Assembly (NCBI GenBank): GCA_017882335.1
Contig: JADGPR010000034.1
Span: 1 to 32,340 of the forward strand
DNA from: Bacteroidales bacterium
GTDB lineage: Bacteria > Bacteroidota > Bacteroidia > Bacteroidales > FEN-979
DNA: 32,340 bases
Reading direction: 5' to 3'
The position numbers were made by a program, and so were the translations under genes. Positions 24,520 to 32,108 of this stretch are shown piece after piece (the first letter of the stretch is position 1; the number at the start of each line of letters is the position of its first letter). The notes under the pieces are model-generated. The model was not told the origin of the DNA. It did no database searches and saw nothing but the letters and a program-made list of their open reading frames with translations.

Positions 24520-25760
24520 AATGTATTCTCCGTTCTCTCCTATGGATCTTTCTATTGGCTGCCATGCCGGGATGCGGGCCGGAAAATACCAGGACGAATG
24601 GCAACCCGGTATCAGCCATACCAGTTGAGAAAGGGAAGATCATTCCCAAGGTCACCTGTCAGAAATATTACACCGTTAGCTATGCACTCTATCTTCCGAA
24701 GAGCTATACTGCAGTCCGAAAATTCCCGGTGATCATCGCCTTCGACCCAAAGGGTAGCGGAGTACTGCCACTGGAAAAATACAAAGACCTCGCCGACAAA
24801 TACGGTTATATCCTGATGGGTTCGAACGACTCGAAAAACGGACAGGACATGAACACTTCCGGTGTCATCATCGATGCGTTGTTCAGCGAAACATCCGGCA
24901 GGTATTCCATTGACTCGACCCGGGTTTATGTGATGGGTTTTTCGGGTGGAGCACGCATTGCCTGCATCATTGGTTTATTCCAGGGTGGCGTAGCCGGTGT
25001 AATCGGCTGCGGGGCAGGGTTTCCATCCACAAACCAGCCTGTAAGGTTCAAACCTGACTATATCTCACTTGCCGGAAATGCCGATTTTAACATGAATGAG
25101 CTGATCAACCTCGACAAACAACTGGATCAGGCAAAATTCACGCATGCTTCGATCCTGTTCAACGGAAGGCATGCCTGGCCACCGGTTGAGGTCATGGAAA
25201 ATGCATTTGTCTGGACTGAATTCTGTTCCATGCGCAAAGGCATCATCCCGAAGAATGATTCCATGATCCTTGATTTCATTCGTTTGCAGGACAAAATAAT
25301 TGCGAAAGATAAGAAAAACGGCGATGCTGTGGCAGAACATAATCATCTCATCAACATGATCCGTTTTGTAGACGGGCTCACTTCCACTGAAGATTTCAAA
25401 AAAACACAGGCTGATATTGAAAACTCAACTTCTTATAAAATCCAGGAAAAACAACATGAGCAGCTGATCGGAAAAGAAATGAAGGAGCAGCAATCCTTAA
25501 ATGAAAATTTCTTTCCAAATGATATCGACTGGTGGAAGAGGAAAATCGCAAATTACGAACTCAGGATCACCAAAGGAAAAGATTCATCGGATGTGAGGAT
25601 GTGCAAGCGGTTAAAGAGTTACCTGAGCCTTCTTTCCTATATGAGCTATACCCGGAGTTTATCGTCGAATGACACGGTAGCCGCGAAACATGCCATGATG
25701 ATCTACGAGATCGTCGACCCGGAGAATGCAGCCAGCACTAAAGCAGATAAGGGAAAGTAA
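24516..25760 (+). CDS. Lipoprotein alpha/beta-hydrolase
   Basis: The 414-residue protein has a lipoprotein signal (LLAAMPGC, Cys20), an alpha/beta-hydrolase domain to about residue 240 and a helical C-terminal half. The nucleophile elbow GFSGGAR puts Ser143 in place. Asp190 (AGNADFN) and His219 (NGRHAWPP) can complete a triad. PVIIAFDPKGSG is the oxyanion-side strand, as in PHB-depolymerase/esterase-like families. Substrate is unknown. It starts inside the stop codon of the DUF1338 gene and its stop directly abuts the next ATG, so all three are coupled. Residues 346-353 (NYELRITK) equal a translation of the CGTAATT repeat. Confidence 0.8.
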   Translation: MKCILRSLLWIFLLAAMPGCGPENTRTNGNPVSAIPVEKGKIIPKVTCQKYYTVSYALYLPKSYTAVRKFPVIIAFDPKGSGVLPLEKYKDLADKYGYILMGSNDSKNGQDMNTSGVIIDALFSETSGRYSIDSTRVYVMGFSGGARIACIIGLFQGGVAGVIGCGAGFPSTNQPVRFKPDYISLAGNADFNMNELINLDKQLDQAKFTHASILFNGRHAWPPVEVMENAFVWTEFCSMRKGIIPKNDSMILDFIRLQDKIIAKDKKNGDAVAEHNHLINMIRFVDGLTSTEDFKKTQADIENSTSYKIQEKQHEQLIGKEMKEQQSLNENFFPNDIDWWKRKIANYELRITKGKDSSDVRMCKRLKSYLSLLSYMSYTRSLSSNDTVAAKHAMMIYEIVDPENAASTKADKGK

Positions 25761-28694
25761 ATGGAAATCAAAAAAATCCGGGAGAGTTTCGAAGCCCTTC
25801 GCAGCAATTTTACCGGTGATCTTTATACCGATGATCTGTGGCGGATGATGTATGCCACCGACGCTTCCGCTTACCGTGAAGTGCCTTTTGCGGTAGCACG
25901 TCCGCGTCATGCTGAAGATATCAAGACACTCATCACCTTTTCCAGGAAACATTCCATTCCGCTTATTCCCAGGACAGCAGGAACCTCTCTTGCCGGGCAG
26001 GTAGTCGGTAACGGACTTATCGTAGATGCTTCCAGGTATATGACAGAGATCCTCGAGATCAACAAAGAGGAACATTGGGTACGAGTACAACCGGGCGTCA
26101 TTCTTGATGAATTAAACAAAGTTCTTGAACCCTATGGGTTATTTTTTGGACCGGAGACCTCTACTTCCAGCCGATGCATGATCGGGGGAATGGTTGGAAA
26201 CAATTCCTGCGGGGCGCATTCCATCCAGTATGGCAGTACCCGCGATCATGTGCTTTCGATAAAAACCCTGCTCGCAGATGGTTCTGAAGTTGAATTCAAA
26301 GATATCTCTCCGGAAGAATTCCGGCAAAAAACAGAAGGTGAAACCCTGGAAAGCACTATCTACCGGACTTTTTACGAAATATTATCCGATACTTCAAATC
26401 AAGATGAGATCCGGAAGGAGTTTCCCAAACCTACAATCCACCGGAGAAATACCGGCTATGCCATAGATATCCTTCTTGAAACCGATCCCTTTATCGGTAA
26501 CGGGGTTCCTTTCAATCTTTCAAAATTACTGGCCGGATCAGAAGGAACGCTGGCTTTTTCCACCGAAATCAAACTCAACCTGGTTCCGCTTCCTCCAAAG
26601 CAAAAGGCGCTGATCTGTGTTCATTGCAATACGGTTGCCGAGGCGCTGGAAGGCAACCTGGTTGCCCTGAAATATAATCCCGGCGCAGTGGAGTTGATGG
26701 ACAAAGCCATCATGGATTGCACCAAAGACAATATTACCCAGCGCAAGAACCGTTTCTTTATTGAAGGCGATCCCGGCGCCATACTGATCATTGAATTTGC
26801 AAGGGAAACGAAAGAGGAGATCCTTATCCTTGCCCGCGAAATGGAAAATGAGATGCGGAATGCCGGTTATGGATACCATTTCCCCGCCATCTTCCCGCCC
26901 GACCTGAAAAAAGTCTGGGATCTCCGAAAAGCCGGGTTAGGTGTGCTCTCCAATTATCCCGGTGACCGGAAACCGGTTCCAGTGACCGAAGATACGGCTG
27001 TCAGCCCGGAAGACCTGCCCGGTTATATTAAAGAATTCCGCGAGTTGCTTGAACGGCTGCACCTGGAATGTGTCTTTTATGCCCATATCGGGTCGGGGGA
27101 AGTGCACCTGCGTCCGGTATTAAACCTGAAAGATCCTGCGGATGTTGAATTGTTTCACACGATTGCGCTGGAGACAGCAAAACTGGTAAAGAAATACCGG
27201 GGCTCCCTGAGCGGGGAACATGGCGATGGCCGGCTGCGGGGTGAATTCATTCCGCTGATGATCGGCGAACGCAATTACAATTTTTTAAAACAAGTCAAGC
27301 AGGCTTTTGACCCGGAAGGAATCCTGAATCCCAACAAGATCGTTGATACCCCGAAAATGAACTCCAGCCTGCGGTTTGAACCGGGGCAGAAAACAAAGGA
27401 GATCGCGACGGTATTTGATTTCTCCTCCAGCCATGGAATCCTCCGGGCAGCCGAGCAATGCAATGGTTCTGGTGATTGCAGGAATACCTTCCTGACCGGT
27501 GCAGCCATGTGTCCATCTTACCAGGTCATGAAAGACGAGAATACAACCACCCGGGCCAGGGCCAATATCTTACGGGAATTCCTGACACGGTCGCCAAAAA
27601 CCAATCCATTCGATCATAAGGAAATTTACGAGGTGATGGACCTCTGTTTATCCTGCAAAGCCTGCAAGTCGGAATGTCCGTCGAATGTGGATATTGCGAA
27701 ACTGAAGGCGGAATTCCTGCAGCATTATTATGATGCCAACGGCATTCCGCTTCGGTCATGGCTGATCGCAAACATTACTTCCATAAACCGGTTGGGAAGT
27801 ATACTTCCGGGGCTCTTCAACTTCTTCATAAAGAATTCCTTTTCTTCAGGAATCATAAAAAATCTTCTGGGTTTTGCAACTAAGCGGAATGTGCCGTTAC
27901 TGTACAAAACAACACTGGGTGTCTGGGCAAAAAATTATTCTCAGGTACTGACCGGGAAGAAAGGCAAAGTTTTTCTTTTTGCCGATGAATTCAGTAATTT
28001 CAATGATGTAGAAATCGGGATCAAAGCGGTTAAACTCCTGAACAAAGCGGGTTTCGAAGTTGAAATACCGTATACGGTGGAAAGCGGCCGGACCTTTCTC
28101 TCGAAAGGTCTTATCCGTAAAGCAAAAAAAATCGCAAATAAAAACATCACATTGTTAAAGGATCGGATCACAGATGAAATGCCTTTGATCGGTATTGAGC
28201 CTTCTGCCATTTTAACCTTCCGGGATGAATACCCCGAATTGGTTGATCCGGCATTGAAGGAGGATGCACTCCGGGTGGCAAAAAATGCGTTACTTTTTGA
28301 TGAATTCTTTGTGAACATTACAGACCAAAGCGGTCAACCGTTAAGTTCCATATTTACCCATGAGAGACGGAACATTAAACTTCATGGTCATTGCCACCAA
28401 AAAGCGCTGGCTTCCATGGACCCGACGGTGAAAATGCTTTCCATCCCGGAAAATTTCCAGGTAGATCTGATCAAATCGGGTTGCTGCGGAATGGCCGGAT
28501 CTTTCGGATATGAAAAGGAACATTACAATGTATCCATGAAAGTAGGCGAACTTATTCTCTTCCCTGAAGTCAGGAAAGCCGCAGAAGATACGATCATTGC
28601 TGCACCGGGAACCTCATGCCGGCACCAGATCAGAAACGGGACCGGCAGGAACGCCGTCCACCCCATTGAGGTGCTGTATGATGCTTTACTTTAA
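25761..28694 (+). CDS. FAD/Fe-S oxidoreductase, putative D-2-hydroxyglutarate dehydrogenase (YdiJ-like)
   Basis: This 977-residue fusion has four parts. An FAD-binding PCMH domain is first (PRTAGTSLAGQ near 70-80, GPETSTSSRCMIGGMVGNNSCG near 130-151). An FAD-oxidase C domain with LSGEHGDGRLRGEF near 483-496 follows. A 4Fe-4S module has Cys567, 573, 584 and the classic CLSCKACKSECP (Cys629, 632, 635, 639). Two CCG-type segments close the protein (HGHCHQKAL; SGCCGMAGSFGYE). The architecture is that of E. coli YdiJ (about 1,018 residues), described as a D-2-hydroxyglutarate dehydrogenase. D-lactate or glycolate dehydrogenases of the same family are alternatives. Electrons likely go to the quinone pool. 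It is the last gene of the DUF1338 operon, starting with no gap after the lipoprotein stop. Confidence 0.88.
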   Translation: MEIKKIRESFEALRSNFTGDLYTDDLWRMMYATDASAYREVPFAVARPRHAEDIKTLITFSRKHSIPLIPRTAGTSLAGQVVGNGLIVDASRYMTEILEINKEEHWVRVQPGVILDELNKVLEPYGLFFGPETSTSSRCMIGGMVGNNSCGAHSIQYGSTRDHVLSIKTLLADGSEVEFKDISPEEFRQKTEGETLESTIYRTFYEILSDTSNQDEIRKEFPKPTIHRRNTGYAIDILLETDPFIGNGVPFNLSKLLAGSEGTLAFSTEIKLNLVPLPPKQKALICVHCNTVAEALEGNLVALKYNPGAVELMDKAIMDCTKDNITQRKNRFFIEGDPGAILIIEFARETKEEILILAREMENEMRNAGYGYHFPAIFPPDLKKVWDLRKAGLGVLSNYPGDRKPVPVTEDTAVSPEDLPGYIKEFRELLERLHLECVFYAHIGSGEVHLRPVLNLKDPADVELFHTIALETAKLVKKYRGSLSGEHGDGRLRGEFIPLMIGERNYNFLKQVKQAFDPEGILNPNKIVDTPKMNSSLRFEPGQKTKEIATVFDFSSSHGILRAAEQCNGSGDCRNTFLTGAAMCPSYQVMKDENTTTRARANILREFLTRSPKTNPFDHKEIYEVMDLCLSCKACKSECPSNVDIAKLKAEFLQHYYDANGIPLRSWLIANITSINRLGSILPGLFNFFIKNSFSSGIIKNLLGFATKRNVPLLYKTTLGVWAKNYSQVLTGKKGKVFLFADEFSNFNDVEIGIKAVKLLNKAGFEVEIPYTVESGRTFLSKGLIRKAKKIANKNITLLKDRITDEMPLIGIEPSAILTFRDEYPELVDPALKEDALRVAKNALLFDEFFVNITDQSGQPLSSIFTHERRNIKLHGHCHQKALASMDPTVKMLSIPENFQVDLIKSGCCGMAGSFGYEKEHYNVSMKVGELILFPEVRKAAEDTIIAAPGTSCRHQIRNGTGRNAVHPIEVLYDALL

Positions 28695-28735
28695 TGTACC
28701 AAACACCTGTAGGGACTGCTTAAAAGGTGTAAGTC

Positions 28736-28758
28736 GAGCGGAATTGCAAATTCCGCTC
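28736..28758. repeat. Perfect 23-nt palindrome GAGCGGAATT...
   Basis: GAGCGGAATT and AATTCCGCTC form a 10-bp perfect stem with loop GCA, in the 82-nt gap where the dehydrogenase and rnz converge. There is no T-tract after either arm, so it is not a standard intrinsic terminator. AGCGGAGTAATTC follows the right arm. Confidence 0.8.
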
Positions 28759-28776
28759 AGCGGAGTAATTCTTTAT

Positions 28777-29688
28777 TCAAATATTAATAGACATTCCGTC
28801 TTCGGCGATGATCGTTTCCGGGAAAACAGACCGGGCTTCTTCCAGCAGAGGTTGAAGATCATCGTAACGGGCGGAAAAATGGCCGATCAGCAACTTCTTC
28901 ACATTTGCTTTTTTTGCAAGGGTTGCTGCTTCGATCGTGGTTGAATGTTGTTTTTCCTTTGCATTGGCAGCCATGTTCTGCATGAACGTAGTTTCATGGT
29001 AAAGGAGGTCACACTCCCGGATGAACGGGAGGATAGCTTCAGTATATGCCGTATCGGAGCAATAGGCATAAGATCGCGGTGATGGTGGATCCAGCGTAAT
29101 CTCTTCATTTTTAAAAACCCTTCCCTGTTCATCCACATAATCCTCTCCTTTTTTCAGGTTCTGCATTTCTGCTATTGGAATCTTTAACTCCGCAAGCAGG
29201 TCTTTTCTGATCCTGCGTTCCTGTATCTTCTCCCGGAACAGGAATCCGCAGGTCGGCACACTGTGAAGAAGCGGAAAGGAATGGACGGTAACTTTTTCGT
29301 TCTCATAAATCATCTCATACCTGGAAAAAGAAAGGGGATGAAAGAACAAGGGATAGTTCAGGGTAGTTTGTGAAGCTTCCATCTGAAGATCGAGGATCTC
29401 CTTCAGCAAAGGCGGGCCATACAGGTGCAGTTCTTCTTTTCGCCCCAGCAGGTGCAGGGAATTCAGCAGGCCGATGAGTCCAAAAAAATGATCCCCGTGC
29501 AAGTGGCTGATAAAGATCCGCTGTACCCGCTGAAAATGTACATGAAATTTGCGGATCTGTAACTGCGTTCCTTCTGCGCAATCGATCAAATACAAACGCT
29601 CATTCACATTGAGCAAATGAGCGCTTGGGTTTCTCGTTAGCGTAGGAATTGCAGAATTGCTTCCAAGAATTGTTAATGAGAAGGTCAT
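28777..29688 (-). CDS. rnz: Ribonuclease Z
   Basis: RNase Z is the endonuclease that trims tRNA 3' trailers. The 303-residue metallo-beta-lactamase protein has the start TILGSNSAIPTLTRNPSAHLL, the zinc motif SHLHGDHFFG (His62, His64, Asp66, His67), LLHSVPTCGF, SYAYCSDTAYTE and LLYHETTFM, and the last histidine in LLIGHFSARY. Length is standard for the short bacterial form. It follows rpsA by 6 nt on the same strand, so it belongs to the rpsA transcript. Confidence 0.97.
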   Translation of the reverse strand: MTFSLTILGSNSAIPTLTRNPSAHLLNVNERLYLIDCAEGTQLQIRKFHVHFQRVQRIFISHLHGDHFFGLIGLLNSLHLLGRKEELHLYGPPLLKEILDLQMEASQTTLNYPLFFHPLSFSRYEMIYENEKVTVHSFPLLHSVPTCGFLFREKIQERRIRKDLLAELKIPIAEMQNLKKGEDYVDEQGRVFKNEEITLDPPSPRSYAYCSDTAYTEAILPFIRECDLLYHETTFMQNMAANAKEKQHSTTIEAATLAKKANVKKLLIGHFSARYDDLQPLLEEARSVFPETIIAEDGMSINI

Positions 29689-29694
29689 TGCTGA

Positions 29695-31773
29695 CTATTC
29701 TTCCTTTGGTTCGTCTACTTTTGGTTCGTCTACCTTTGGTTCATCTACTTTGAGTTCGTCTTCCTTAGCTTTGTCTGCTTTGGATTCTTCAGGTTTACGT
29801 TCCACTTCCTTAGCAGCTTCTTTCCTGGCATGTTTTTCCTTCTCTTCGGCTTTGACCATATCCGATTTAAGGTTAGCCAGTGATTCAATGTCGCCGAGGG
29901 TAGTCTTTTCGAGGTTATCCTTGATCTTCTTGACTGTTTTTTTGGCAGAATCCTTTACTTTCTTCTTTTCATCAAATTCACCTCTCTTTTCACCACCTAC
30001 AGCGTCCTGGTAAACCTTTGAGTGGGAAAGGATAATCTTCTTGTTATCCTTGGAGAATTCAATCACCTTGAAATCGAGAATTTCTTCCTCCTTGGCATGG
30101 CTGCCGTCTTCCTTAGTCAGGTGGCGGAGCGGTGCAAAACCTTCAACGCCATAGGGAAGCGCAATGATAGCACCCTTGTCGTTCATATTAACGATGGTAC
30201 CGCTATGAACCGATCCGACAGAGAACACCGATTCGAACACGTCCCATGGATTCTCTTCAAGCTGCTTGTGGCCCAGGCTCAGCCTGCGGTTATCAACATC
30301 AATATCAAGAACCATGACATCGATTTTTTCGCCGGTCTTGGTGAATTCAGCAGGATGCTTGATCTTCTTCGACCATGACAAGTCAGAAATGTGGATAAGT
30401 CCGTCAACACCTTCTTCCAGTTCAACAAAAATCCCGAAGTTGGTAAAGTTGCGAACAGTAGCAGTATGTTTCGATTTCAGCGGATATTTTTCCTTGATGT
30501 TTGACCATGGGTCGGGGATCAGTTGCTTGATACCCATCGACATCTTCCGCTCTTCGCGGTCGAGTGTAAGGATAACAGCTTCCACTTCCTGTCCTACCTT
30601 GAGGAAATCCTGTGCTGTACGCAGGTGCTGTGACCATGACATTTCGGAAACGTGGATCAGTCCTTCAACGCCCGGAGCAATCTCTGCAAATGCACCGTAA
30701 TCGGCGATAACCACGACTTTTCCTTTTATCTTGTCGCCAACCTTCATGGTCTCACTGAGTGAATCCCATGGATGAGGTGTAAGTTGTTTCAGGCCGAGGG
30801 CAATACGTTTTTTATTTTCATCGAAATCAAGGATAACAACCTTGATTTTCTGATCCAGTTTTACAATCTCTTCCGGATGGCTGATACGTCCCCAGCTGAG
30901 GTCGGTGATATGAATGAGTCCGTCAACACCGCCAAGGTCAATAAATACGCCATAGGAAGTAATATTTTTAACGGTTCCCTCAAGGATCTGTCCTTTTTCC
31001 AGTTTCTTGATGATCTCGGCTTTCTGTGCTTCCAGTTCATCTTCGATCAGGGCCTTATGGGAAACCACTACGTTCTTGTATTCGTGGTTGATCTTCACCA
31101 CCTTGAATTCCATTACTTTGTCAACAAATACGTCGTAATCGCGGATGGGTTTCACATCGATCTGTGAGCCGGGGAGGAAAGCTTCAATTCCAAAGATGTC
31201 GACAATCAAACCACCCTTGGTGCGCGATTTCACATAACCTTTGATGATCTCCTGGGTTTCGTAAGCGGTATTGATCCGTTCCCACGATTTCAGGATCCGT
31301 GCTTTTTTATGGGAGAGAAGAAGCTGTCCGCTGGGGTCTTCCTGATTCTCAACATACACTTCCACCTTGTCTCCAACCTTCAGGTCAGGATTGTAGCGGA
31401 ATTCGTTCAGGGGAAGCACTCCATCAGATTTAAAACCGATATTGATGACAACTTCCCGGTTATTCATTGCAACGATGGTACCATCGATGACTTCGTGCTC
31501 TGTGATCGAACTCAGGGTTCTGTCATATTCCTGCTCCAGCCTTGCCTTTTCGTTGGCATCATAGATCTCATGTTTCTTCCCGATCGAATCCCAGTCAAAA
31601 TCCTTCATGGATTCGTAAGCTGACCTGGGAGCAGCAATTACAATAGGTTTTGCAGGTTCTTCTAAAACTGCAGTTTCTTTGGTTTCTTCAACAACTTCCT
31701 CGGAAGCTTCCATCTTCACTTCTTCCGGTTTATTTTGTTCCAATTCGTTGTTAACATCTAATTCTTCGGTCAT
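29695..31773 (-). CDS. rpsA: 30S ribosomal protein S1
   Basis: S1 binds mRNA and brings it to the 30S subunit, important in Bacteroidota where Shine-Dalgarno sequences are weak. The 692-residue protein has an acidic N-terminal region (EELDVNNELEQNKPEEVKME) and six S1/OB repeats starting near residues 95, 180, 265, 350, 437 and 523. The best examples are GVFIDLGGVDGLIHITDLSW and GIFVELEEGVDGLIHISDLS. A Lys/Glu-rich tail of about 100 residues ends in three DEPKV pentapeptides then DEPKEE. A two-box promoter and a leader of about 120 nt precede it. Length exceeds the usual 560-630 because of the tail. Confidence 0.97.
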   Translation of the reverse strand: MTEELDVNNELEQNKPEEVKMEASEEVVEETKETAVLEEPAKPIVIAAPRSAYESMKDFDWDSIGKKHEIYDANEKARLEQEYDRTLSSITEHEVIDGTIVAMNNREVVINIGFKSDGVLPLNEFRYNPDLKVGDKVEVYVENQEDPSGQLLLSHKKARILKSWERINTAYETQEIIKGYVKSRTKGGLIVDIFGIEAFLPGSQIDVKPIRDYDVFVDKVMEFKVVKINHEYKNVVVSHKALIEDELEAQKAEIIKKLEKGQILEGTVKNITSYGVFIDLGGVDGLIHITDLSWGRISHPEEIVKLDQKIKVVILDFDENKKRIALGLKQLTPHPWDSLSETMKVGDKIKGKVVVIADYGAFAEIAPGVEGLIHVSEMSWSQHLRTAQDFLKVGQEVEAVILTLDREERKMSMGIKQLIPDPWSNIKEKYPLKSKHTATVRNFTNFGIFVELEEGVDGLIHISDLSWSKKIKHPAEFTKTGEKIDVMVLDIDVDNRRLSLGHKQLEENPWDVFESVFSVGSVHSGTIVNMNDKGAIIALPYGVEGFAPLRHLTKEDGSHAKEEEILDFKVIEFSKDNKKIILSHSKVYQDAVGGEKRGEFDEKKKVKDSAKKTVKKIKDNLEKTTLGDIESLANLKSDMVKAEEKEKHARKEAAKEVERKPEESKADKAKEDELKVDEPKVDEPKVDEPKEE
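29700..29760. repeat. 15-bp coding tandem repeat in rpsA
   Basis: Units such as TTTGGTTCGTCTAC repeat about four times and encode the KVDEP motifs at the S1 C-terminus. Period 15, so length changes would stay in frame. Confidence 0.8.
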
Positions 31774-32108
31774 TTAATTTTGCTTTGTGGCAGCGCATGT
31801 GCATCCGCCGGGTTTATACTAGGTGAATTGCTTTTCTCATCCTAAAAGCCACAATATCAATATGATTTCGGGGATTTTTCTTCGGATAAAAATTGGGGTG
31901 CAAAGATAGAAATAAAATATTAAATAACCAACAGGCAGAAAGAAGTACGAAGTACGAGGTACAAAGAACGGAGTAAGTTGAAAAAGTTATAAAGTTGTAA
32001 AGTTTTAAAGTACCCGTGAACATTATATTCACCAGTTCACCAGTTCACCAGTTCACCAGTTCATCACTTCATCAGCTCACCAGTTCATCAGCTCATCAGC
32101 TAATAAAC
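31774..32108. repeat. 335-nt spacer: rpsA leader and promoter, then three repeat families
   Basis: Positions 31774-31894 are the rpsA leader, with no recognised RNA motif. The promoter lies at 31901-31931. Beyond it are GAAGTACGAAGTACGAGG (31940-31971), AAAGTTATAAAGTTGTAAAG (31983-32010, H3) and CACCAGTTCACCAGTTCA units (32030-32104, E3). The last array begins about 5 nt after the stop of the minus-strand gene at 32109. No gene is visible here. Confidence 0.8.
31901..31931 (-). promoter_or_regulatory. Bacteroidota promoter of rpsA
   Basis: On the minus strand TTG (31931-31929) and TATCTTTG (31908-31901) are separated by 20 nt and followed by GCACCCC, the same extension as at the rplM promoter. 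Predicted transcript start is about 120 nt before the rpsA ATG. Confidence 0.75.

Noticed and set aside
22626-28694. Lipoate ligase as part of the same 2-oxoadipate pathway operon
   Set aside because: A repeat-filled gap of about 100 nt separates them and lipoylation serves many enzymes, so adjacency alone is weak evidence.
31774-31894. Autoregulatory structure in the rpsA leader
   Set aside because: I could not find a convincing stem or known S1 leader motif by eye.
32030-32104. Possible CRISPR array or origin iterons
   Set aside because: Units are 8-9 bases, contiguous and degenerate, and no replication gene is adjacent.
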